From the NCBI GenBank assembly GCA_027475525.1, contig JAMWFC010000082.1, forward strand, positions 3,040,115 to 3,104,114: a stretch of 64,000 nt of DNA, in the 5' to 3' direction. The position numbers were made by a program, and so were the translations under genes. This stretch comes from Macrolepiota albuminosa (taxonomy: Eukaryota > Basidiomycota > Agaricomycetes > Agaricales > Agaricaceae). The notes under the pieces were generated by a model, which did no database searches, had not been told where the DNA came from, and saw only the letters and a list, made by a program, of their open reading frames with translations. Shown in pieces: positions 56,116 to 64,000 of the stretch. The first letter of the stretch is position 1; every line of letters begins with the position of its first letter.

Positions 56116-56875
56116 CGCGGTACCCTTTGCGAGTCCAGAGGAGCAGGAGAACGTCCCACGAATGATTGTGCCAAACTTCAAGGCTCGGGCTGTGGACATC
56201 CTAGAAGCGTCAGCTTCCGTGTTCACCACTTTGGACGCGTTACACGTCCTTCTTCATAATCAAATCCCGGTCAGCTGGGCTGACCATGCGTATACTTATG
56301 GGGTCACCTACTTGGCCCATTTATTCTTCAGCGACAGCCGGCTCTACAACGAGGCGGCCGCTATCGACGATGAGAGGCTACAACGCCTCGACCATTACAG
56401 TACACCCCAGTCCATTGCTCAGTGGAATGGGTGGCACGAGGCCACCATTGGCAATCGCCAACGCCTGATGCTCCAGCAGCAGGACAGTCGTCGTGCTTAC
56501 GACGACGCGCTCACCAAGGGGATGTACCTCCTCATCGGGCAAGACATTCATGCCCATGAGATCTGGACGTGCCAGTACCCATCCGACACTGGGGATCTTC
56601 CTGATCCCCAACCACCTATTCCGGGGTCGATCGTCGACCCCAATCTCACACTGTCCCCCCTCCGGGACTATGACGATTCCCTGCCAGTAGCAGGGCCTTC
56701 AGGCACTTCCTACGCGCCCGCACCCGAGGATGAACTTCTCGACTACGACATGGACGACGTGACTGCCAATCCATTCCGGGAGCCTGGAGACTCTCCCATT
56801 GCCCCCGTCCCTGACTTACCGATGGCCTGACCGTCATATTATCTCAAGACCATAGCTTGGTCTGATTGGGGGGTG

Positions 56876-57109
56876 TGTAGCGTAGTCCGCTATGTGGCAT
56901 TGGCCACATAGCTTTACTTACTGTATAGTAGTCACTATTATATTATATTTATTATAATATAATATTAATTTACATTATTATATAACTAGTTTACCAGCTG
57001 CTTACAAAGCAGCTTATTTTTGTTGTATACTACATTGTCAATAGACCGGTCTGGTCTGATTCAGTGTTGTATGCACACTAAGCTCTATAAACTTCGTAAC
57101 TTCGTTACA
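56876..57109 (+). mobile_element. 3' LTR of A1
   Basis: 234 bases, about 98% identical to the 5' LTR; preceded by the purine tract attggggggtg (56,865-56,875). Confidence 0.92.
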
Positions 57110-57545
57110 TCTGCTTCCTCCTTTATGGCCACTACAATGCTTGTAGTGGTTAGCAGTCTTAAGGAATTGCTTATACCTGATTGCATATACCACAAACTCC
57201 TCCACATCCTACAATGCTTGTAGTGGTTAGCAGTCTTAAGGAATTGCTTATACCTGATTGCATATACCACAAACTCCTCCACATCGTTGACCTCTGGGAC
57301 AGCCTGTCCTCATGTATGAGATAGCAGCACATGTCTGCTGGGATACTATCCAAGAATGTTTCAAGCATCATATACCTATCCAGGTATACTGCCATGTTCT
57401 GAGCATAGTCGTTAAGGGTATTGTAGAACCTTTGTACCCCCAACTTCTTGATGTACTTGGCAGACTGGAAGTCCCGCTTTGCATCCTGTAGCATCAAGGG
57501 ATGCATGAATTGATCATACAGTCCTGTGAAGACTCCTTTAAATAT
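57110..57545 (-). pseudogene. A2 gag: capsid end
   Basis: Matches A1 47,600-47,950 (LMLQDAKRDFQSAKYIKKLG, QRFYNTLNDYAQNMAVYLDR). Contains a 77-base duplication at 57,132. Bounded by A1 on one side and B1 on the other. Confidence 0.75.
57132..57285. repeat. 77-base tandem duplication in A2 gag
   Basis: Exact copies 57,132-57,208 and 57,209-57,285. Confidence 0.95.
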
Positions 57546-58628
57546 TGATGACACCAACTGTGGTTGGGTGCACTGGACGTATACGCAGTACAATGCCATC
57601 TCCAGCGCTTGGCATACGTAGTTGTGAGGAGTTCTGAAAGGGTCCTGGTGTGCTTGAGCAGAGGTGATAGAAGGTAAGTGTCATAGCTTAAACAAAGATA
57701 TAGAAGAAAAGATGAGTAGTGCAGCGTATTGTGCCTGTAGGTGGCACCGTAAATGATGAAGACAAGATAGATGAGGCTAGTGCCCGACTTAGTGACAAAG
57801 TCAGAAAAAGCTAGTGCAATTTGAATGCTAAGTGTAACTGTGTGCTCAAGAGGTTACAATTTGTTGTTATATACATGTGAAGTAGCTATTTTATATACTA
57901 TGTGCTACCGTGTTTGCCAAGATAAAAGTACATCTGCAGTGCTACCTCCTAGCACCTCTTCTCATGGTTTCCTCTAATAGTGACCTGTCAACGGCGACCT
58001 TTTGCACATGGATGACAGTGACCAACAGTGTTATGATCCACAGCGACCAATGGCAACTTTATATTGACTTAGAATTATATGGGTCTGCTCACTTTTACTA
58101 TAACTCCGATTGGTCAGGCTGTTCCAGGATATGGTTGGAAAATCCTCGACAGATACTGTGAGTGCTAATGTCAGCACTACTCATTGTACCAGTTCCTGAC
58201 AGGTCCAGATGTCAGGTTTAAGTATATCCTGTGCCTGAGTGCTAATGTCAGCACTACTCATTGTACCAGTTCCTGACAGGTCCAGATGTCAGGTTTAAGT
58301 ATATCCTGTGCCGCCGTCATTGATCCTTTTAGACTTCTGATTGAAGTGCCTCGTCAAATGGCAGCGCCTGCTGCTGACTCCTGGAAGTGATCAGGGTTGG
58401 TTAGATTCCTCCCACCCATTCTGAGTCTCCTTTGTCCTTGGGATAGGTGAATGGAGTGTGCTGAAGGCCTAGTAGCTGGCGATTAAGGTAAATAGATAAA
58501 TCCTGTAGTAAAATGCCAGAGCTAGAGCTGTTCTATATCTCAAACTGGTCACTAGAGTCTCCAGTACATCAAGTGTTAGTTGGCCTATAATGTACCTTGA
58601 TGCGCTCAGTCTGAGTAAAAGCCTATCA
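57546..58628 (+). mobile_element. Solo LTR B1
   Basis: TGATGACACC start, CCTATCA end. Flanks atat (57,542-57,545) and acat (58,629-58,632) fit a 4-base target duplication with one transition. Contains a 77-base duplication; net about 1,006 bases. Confidence 0.8.
58159..58312. repeat. 77-base tandem duplication in B1
   Basis: Exact copies 58,159-58,235 and 58,236-58,312. Confidence 0.95.
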
Positions 58629-59088
58629 ACATCCACTTATACTGGACCTGGTTGATGTGCAGTACTGCTCATCAAAACCACCTCATGGCCTCTTCGGCCA
58701 AGAACTTGGGCAGAACAAAGATTCATTCTCATTCTATATGGTTGCCTGTGTATAAGCACATGGCAAGGTGGGTATATATGTCTATTGCCCAGTCCTCCAA
58801 GTCACTGAACTTAGATGTGCCTACTATCTGCTTTATGCAGCTTCAGCCCATTGGGTAACCGTAAGGTTACTCCCAAGGCATCATCAACGACTTGATGAAG
58901 GTGATTGTGCATGGCTTCACAATGCATCCAAATGGCCTCCTGCTGGCCTGGAGATCTAGTCACTAAGTCAGCAGCTTAGAGAAGTGATTTCCCTTGTCTA
59001 CCCTGCAGCGGACGTTCCAAGCCTCCTCAACTGTGGGCATAATTGCCCTCATCTCAGGGACTCGACCTAGGGCATTCATCCTGGCCAT
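58629..59088 (-). pseudogene. A2 gag: segment before the capsid
   Basis: Matches A1 47,130-47,560 in reverse (the stretch around MHDCLHRVVDDVLGVTLRLP). Bounded by solo LTRs B1 and C2. Too decayed for a long frame. Confidence 0.65.
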
Positions 59089-60026
59089 TGATAGGACCCC
59101 ATACAGGATCAGCACATTAACGGCAGGCTACAGCAACACGGCACAGGTCCAGGATACCTTAGCGCACGCTAACCAACCAATTTTGGCAATATTTGATGGC
59201 CGCGCACGGCAAGAAGCAGATCCGATCAATGATAGCGCCAATGGCAGACAGAATGACAACTGACAGATGGCATCAGTCACTGATGACAGCACTTAGCGAG
59301 AAGCCTGATGATTTATCAAAAACTGACGGACAGCTTGGCGTTTGACCTAGACGTCTGACACCGCTTAGCGCCTTGATCTGGTGCCTGACATGGCTAAGCA
59401 CTTTGGACAGACAGAGGGGTGATGGAGTGATGGTTTAGCTTCGCGATCTGTCGCCTGGCATCGCTAAGGTTCTTGAATGGACGGTAGAGATCTGAAACTG
59501 TTGGAGCTACCCCTATGAAATTTTCTAGTTTACCACACTTTAGCAATGGTTGGTCACTGGCGACGGTGAACTCCCTGTAGTATATAAAGTACTTACCAAC
59601 TTGTACATACGACATCAAACAATAGACCAGAGTTTCCTGATCCCTTTTCGTCAGCCTCCCTTATGCTCGAGATCTCATTTACGGTCGGCAACATCGAGCT
59701 CGTCGGCAGTTGCAGACTTCATCGCTAGCCTTTGACTTATTCACGCCTTGCATCTACGGCAGGCATTTACAACGCTTAGACTTCGCTAAGCTTACTGTGT
59801 TCTTGCTGTTGACATTGCCGTGTTTGCTTACTGCTCCCTTCATAGGCGCTTTACCTTAGCGCTTTACACTTGCTGACCCCCTTACCGACTTTTCCCCATT
59901 TTCACAGGCGCGTTCTCTGGGACCTGCCCAGGACTCCTCACATCACTTATAGCGCGCCCAACGCAAGCAATTGGTACGGTAACACTCTACCTATATTTGT
60001 TACTGACCAAACTTTGGGCGTCATCA
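59089..60026 (+). mobile_element. Solo LTR C2 with target duplication CCAT
   Basis: TGATAGGACCCC start, GGGCGTCATCA end, 938 bases. ccat at 59,085-59,088 and 60,027-60,030. Confidence 0.88.
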
Positions 60027-60581
60027 CCATTACCAAGGGCATCACATCTGGTGGCACCATCTCAACTGAGGAAGTCTTCTTGATCATGATCATTGCACCA
60101 TCCTAGTTCTGGAAAAGACTGATTCTCCTGGTCCTGTGTCACAAATTGATGATACATCTCATCAATGGGCTTAGTGCCCTCAAATACAATGCCCTGATTG
60201 TCAATAAGGGACTGTCCCTTAGTCCTGAGATTGCCATTGCACATATGTTGATATGCAACTCTGTTGCTCAACATTTCCACCATTGGCACATGTGGCATCA
60301 AAGATGCCTTGCTCTCCACTTTAAACGTGGTGCTATCATGCCTATTCAGGCCTGACATTTCTGCCCTAAGGTCTCGGTTACACATGTGTGGGGGCTCCTC
60401 ATGCTACTCTTGTCCTGCTGGAGTATAAAAGGTACTTACTGGTTTTACTTCAGGCACTTTCTGCATCTGTGCTAGTACTTCTACTAGCTCGACTCCAACA
60501 TTTTGATTATGACATGCCAAACATTCCTTGGACATGTGGCTCCAGGGAGTCAACACCCTTGATTGTCTTGCAGCCTTACGC
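60027..60581 (-). pseudogene. A2 gag: middle segment
   Basis: Open part 60,385-60,062 matches A1 46,790-47,100 (SGLNRHDSTTFKVESKASLM, NRVAYQHMCNGNLRTKGQSL, GIVFEGTKPIDEM). 60,655-60,404 (partly LTR) continues to VGVELVEVLAQMQKVPEVKP. Bounded by C2 and B3. Confidence 0.75.
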
Positions 60582-62119
60582 TGATGACGCCAACTGTGGT
60601 TGGGTGCGCTGGACGTATACGTGTCAGGGGACTCCTCATTTCTTCCTTTTCTCACTCCTTATCTCTTCACTCTCCTTCCATTCATTCTCTTATTTCTTCT
60701 GACATTATTTCATTTCACTGTTTCTATTCTTTCAACACTATCTGTTAGTACTACTCTCAGCCCTTGAGATGCTCTGGTTCTTTAGCCACCATTCAGACAA
60801 GTGTGGGCCCACTCAGCACCGCTTCCAGACCGCTTATATAAGCCAGAGTTTGCCAGAGTTTGCCCCTTATTTGTACAAGTGTTTGTATAGGCAATTTTCG
60901 AGTTTTTAAGGTTTTGTTGTACTGTACAGTTGTTTCCCATGCTTCAGAGGCCCCAGAAGCGTCCAACCTGGCATAGGGAATCCCTAGACTTGTTCTCTTT
61001 GGATCTCCCTCTGCCAGGTGAGTAGCTACCTTGATATTGTCAGTATATATTCTAATACACTTTGGATCTCCCTCTGCCAGCTGTGTGACTGAGCCACAGC
61101 CTCTAGAGGTCGCCCTTACAATACGCAGTACAACACCGTCTCCAGCGCCTGGCATGCGGGTTTGTGAGGAGTCCCAGCAGGGTCCCGGTGTGCTCAAGCA
61201 GAGGTGATAGGGCGATGCACTAGATGATAGCGCCTTGGGTGCTACCTAACAAGTGGTAAGCGTCGTAGTTTAGGAGAAGTTATAGAGAATAAAACGAATA
61301 GCGCAGCGTAGTGTGCCCGTAGGTGGCACTGTAAACAACGAAGATGAGATAGACAAAGCTAGCGCTGAACTTAGTGACAAAGTCAGGTGATACTAGCGCA
61401 ATTTGAATGCTAAGTGTAACTGGGTGCTCAAGAGGTTACAATTTGTTGCTATATACATGGCAAGTAGCTAGTTTTTATACTATGCGCTACTATATTTCCA
61501 AAATAAGTCCATTGATGGCACTACCAATTAGCGCCTCTCCTTGTGGTTGTAGCTAATGGCCACCTGTCAACGGCGACCTGCAGCACATGGGTGACGGCGA
61601 CCAACGGCAACTCTAAAACTACTACGAATTTGCTCACTTTTTGATGTAATTTAATTGGCCATGCCATCCCGGGATATGGTCAGAGAATCCTCAACAGAAG
61701 CCATGAGCACTAATCCCAGCGCTAACATTGTACCATCTTTTGATAGATTTAAATGTTGGATCTGCGTGTATCCTGTCTCGTCGTCATTGATTCCTTTAGA
61801 CTTCTGATTGAAGCGCCTCGGTGATTGACAGCGCCAATTGCTAACTCCTTTCGGTATTGATCAGGGTTTGGTCAGAATCAACTTCCCTCCATTGTGCTAG
61901 CGCTATGAGCTCTAAGCCTCCTTGGTCTTCAAAATAAATGAATGGAGTGTGCTGAGGGGCTGCTACTGGTGTTTAAGATGAATGGATAAGTCTTGCCATA
62001 GAACGCCAGTGCTAGGGCTGCTCTGTACCCCCAAGCTGGTCGCTAGAGTCTCCAGTGTGTCAAGTGTTGGTCGACCTATAATGTCCCTTGATGTGCTCAG
62101 TCTGAGTAGAAGCCTATCA
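60582..62119 (+). mobile_element. Solo LTR B3 with target duplication ACGC, split by H2
   Basis: TGATGACGCC start, CCTATCA end. acgc at 60,578-60,581 and 62,120-62,123. About 1,034 bases without H2 and its target copy. Confidence 0.88.
60622..61120 (-). mobile_element. Solo LTR H2 with target duplication ATACG
   Basis: Plus strand TGTCAGGGG to CCTTACA, 499 bases, reverse of H1. Perfect 5-base target duplication atacg at 60,617-60,621 and 61,121-61,125. The 20-base motif found twice in H1 is here at 60,998-61,017 and 61,061-61,080, again 63 bases apart. Confidence 0.9.
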
Positions 62120-63069
62120 ACGCTGCAAATACATCTGGAGTTCCATAGTGAGAACTTTCACTATTAAATCAGTATATTTAGTACTGAATACAGTGGGCAC
62201 CTCATGCTCTTGTCATCTAAGTGCTACTACATGCACAGAAGCATACCACTCAAGTCATGCCTGGGTGGTGTATTTCATCACCTCTGGGTGTAAATCCCAG
62301 AACACTCACAAGCACACAGTGTACGTGGTTTTCAACCACTGCTCCTCTGCTTCGGCATTGTTATCACTAGACGACTCAATCACCTCCTCTAGGAGGTCTG
62401 CAACCTCCTGGACTTCCTCTACTGCTGGTATGCATGGGAAGCAATTTTCTGTGCTGCCTACTTCAGAAGTTGCATCCTCTTCTATATGGGCTTTCACTAT
62501 TCTGGTGGACATTGAGCCCGCCACAGCCTGCCTGGCCCTACTACTCCAGCTGGGGAACATAGGTTCTCCAGCTTATACTAATGACTTGGTGTCTCCTGAG
62601 GCACCCTGGGCGCCTGTCAACTGCCTAACCTCATTGGGGCCTTTGGAAGCTAGCTGGCTGGACTGTCAAGATCCTTCTGGCAGCTGCATAACTGGGGGAG
62701 TCAATCCCTCTGGCATCTTGTTTCATGGCCATTGCTGGTCATTATGTTGCAAACTCTCAGCTCTCCAGCCCTCACTTTCATTCCTGGGCAAGTCAGTGCT
62801 CTGACCTTGATCTCAAGCCTTGAGTTGTGATTGACTCACATTGGATGCTTGCACATTCTGAGTATCTGCTAGGTTTCCCCATAGCTTGTGGGTGTTCTGC
62901 CCACCGTCAGTGGAAACTGCAGAAATGGGATTACTCATTGATCTTCTGTTTGAAATTTGCATGATGTGGCTGTGCAAGAAGCTCAAGAAGCTGATAGAGT
63001 TTTGTCAATGAACTCAGTGACTGACATCAGATGCTAGGCAATAGATCCTAGCTAGTGGATTCAAAAAAA
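62120..63069 (-). pseudogene. A2 gag: N-terminal part and 5' leader
   Basis: Matches A1 45,542-46,560 in reverse. 62,560-62,306 is the best frame (acidic stretch near the ORF1 end). Near 62,255 the sister TGA (TGACTTGAG context) occurs at the same place as in A1. The plus-strand 218-codon frame here is a shadow. Confidence 0.7.
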
Positions 63070-63303
63070 TGTAATAGAGTTACAAATGTTGTGAGAGCTT
63101 AAGTCACACAGAACAGAATCAGACCAGATTGGTCTATTGACTATGTAGTGTATAACAAAAAATAAGCTGCTTAATCAGCAGCAGTTAGCTATGTATTTAT
63201 AATTATATAACTAATATTATATTATAATAAATATAATATAATATTCAACTACTAAACTAAGTAAAAGCTATGTAGTCAACGCCACATAGCAGCCTATGTT
63301 ACA
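63070..63303 (-). mobile_element. 5' LTR of A2
   Basis: 234 bases; reads TGTAACATAGG... to GTTACATT-type end on the minus strand. Followed on the minus strand by a T-run as in A1. Confidence 0.9.
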
Positions 63304-64000
63304 AATAAATAGACTGATAGCCAGACACCATACACAGACAATCTCATCATTGAAATCAATTTACAAGTACAAAACAGGTTATATATGAAGCAACAACCAT
63401 CACTATAGTTACCTAATTTAAATATTACATCATAGTTTGATGTAGATCAATAGTTATAGAGCAGCAGCTTATATAGACTACTGCTGGAGTAACAGCTTAT
63501 ATAAACAATTGCTGGAGTACTAGCTTATATAAACCATCACTTCTTAAAGGATGGTAACATAGTAAATATTACTAAAGGTAATGTGATGAAAGATTCAAAG
63601 CACATTGAGACTACAATTAAATTAGATTGCTTGTAGTTTTTTCCTCTCCATGGTTTAGCAAAACATTTATACATAGATTTGCCAAGAAAAAAAAATGCAC
63701 TCAGTGAACAAATGGTCAAACAGACAACGGCTCAAGTCTATATTGAGACTAATTAAAACAATACAACAATACAGTTTGATACAAGTATAAATTGGTGCAT
63801 ATATTTCCTTGCAATTTAAGACTCCATAGACAACAAAACACACATACATTGAGTATTCTCCTTTTTTAAGGTCAACATACCTAACTAATACTATGTTTTT
63901 TGTCAGTTCTATATGCCCTGATTATATTATTGTAGATTTTCAACTGTTCTGGTGATATTCAAACAGTGCAAGATAATGCAACTTTTTGTGATGCAATCCT
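63304..64000. other. A+T-rich right flank of A2, no gene seen
   Basis: Begins with aataa, the right copy of the A2 target duplication. Joining it to 33,016 gives the pre-insertion locus. No coding region recognised. Confidence 0.5.
63466..63535 (+). repeat. 28-base minisatellite, about 2.5 copies
   Basis: Units starting agcttatata at 63,466, 63,494 and 63,522, exactly 28 bases apart, with a few substitutions. Confidence 0.8.

Larger units (their letters stand above)
55483..56830 (+). pseudogene. ORF3 C-terminal domain of A1
   Basis: Two main frames (55,483-56,097 and 56,039-56,830), split by 77-base duplications at 55,724 and 55,962. Conserved with A2: TGCIPDALGVVIYYDHTIER, APQFYWLPVTNTIFIRQEA, KVYQVAPRGFPRSPREV, FTPICQRQLGYLLLNEFKRV, FKARAVDILEASASVFTTL, QIPVSWADHAYTYGVTYLAH, KGMYLLIGQDIHAHEIWTCQ and an acidic Pro-rich tail ending DLPMA. 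It lacks about 285 bases present in A2 near 56,160. Conservation of the amino-acid text between two copies that differ at many third positions suggests past protein-level selection. Fold unknown. Confidence 0.7.
45308..57109 (+). mobile_element. Full-length chromovirus A1 with ORF3
   Basis: Two 234-base LTRs that differ at about four positions. Flanks cctgc (45,303-45,307) and tctgc (57,110-57,114) are a 5-base target duplication with one transition. The target lies in the nucleocapsid region of its sister A2. Order: Gag, protease, RT, RNase H, integrase, chromodomain, ORF3, polypurine tract attggggggtg, LTR. Fourteen 77-base duplications lie inside, so most of its frame breaks may be artefacts; the remaining stops seen are TGA. 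Youngest complete element of the window. Confidence 0.92.
33017..63303 (-). mobile_element. Full-length chromovirus A2, broken up by at least six later insertions
   Basis: LTRs at 63,070-63,303 (5') and 33,017-33,240 (3') on the minus strand, with perfect target duplications aataa at 33,012-33,016 and 63,304-63,308. A polypurine tract (attggggggtg on the minus strand) adjoins the 3' LTR. Own sequence, in its 5' to 3' order, is 63,303-62,120, 60,581-60,027, 59,088-58,629, 57,545-57,110, 45,307-42,686, 41,944-38,362 and 35,350-33,017. All pieces align with the single sister copy A1 in reverse orientation. Confidence 0.9.

Noticed and set aside
53596..56830. ORF3 as a retroviral-type envelope gene
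   Set aside because: Position fits, but no signal peptide, furin-like site or membrane helix is visible, and the N-terminus is Gln/Pro-rich.
62148..62804. 218-codon plus-strand ORF
   Set aside because: Antisense to A2 gag, in the direction where CpG decay removes stops; no domain.

Overview
The window looks like a transposon-dense stretch of a filamentous basidiomycete genome, most likely an Agaricomycete. The evidence is two intron-rich host genes with about 50-base introns (a cytochrome P450 and a DUF6534-type seven-helix protein), Ty3/gypsy chromoviruses, Ty1/copia remnants and a Tad1-like LINE. I see no bacterial-style operons, CRISPR array or recognisable tRNA or rRNA gene.

Layout. 1-9,300: remnants of a minus-strand copia LTR, a minus-strand gypsy element C (gag, start of pol and 5' LTR; the LTR is split by solo LTR E1), a decayed copia integrase, and an old fragment of the ORF3 described below. 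9,461-11,597: DUF6534-type membrane protein gene. 13,190-17,690: mini-gypsy G, which has an LTR, Gag start and ORF3 but no pol, and is split by a gag-only copia element that itself holds solo LTR H1. 17,677-19,798: an apparently intact 513-residue P450 with 12 exons. 20,203-21,235: 5'-truncated LINE with a poly(A) tail. 21,963-30,780: plus-strand chromovirus F with 5' LTR, Gag, Pol and ORF3 but no 3' LTR. 30,781-33,016: an unidentified decayed gene-like region. 33,017-63,303: minus-strand gypsy A2, bounded by a perfect 5-base target duplication, whose interior has been hit repeatedly: solo LTR D (itself hit by C1 and B2), solo LTR E2, a full-length plus-strand sister element A1 (45,308-57,109), and solo LTRs B1, C2 and B3 (B3 itself hit by H2).

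The elements A1, A2 and F share an unusual plan: Gag, protease, RT, RNase H, integrase and chromodomain, followed by a long extra ORF (ORF3) where an env gene would sit. ORF3 has a Gln/Pro-rich N-terminal part, a short conserved helical block (SFLxD...) and, in A1 and A2, a large conserved C-terminal domain I do not recognise. Mini-element G has dropped pol but kept Gag and ORF3, which hints that ORF3 is useful to the element. This is the best candidate here for an undescribed system.

Two cautions shape any reading of the coding capacity. First, 25 tandem duplications with a period of exactly 77 bases are scattered through the repeats; this looks like unmerged k-mer overlap in the assembly and it artificially shifts frames in A1, A2 and F. 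Second, the internal stops I compared in A1 and F are nearly all TGA, mostly explainable as decay of CGA arginine codons by CpG mutation, so the elements decay by cytosine mutation whereas the P450 and DUF6534 genes keep abundant CpG.
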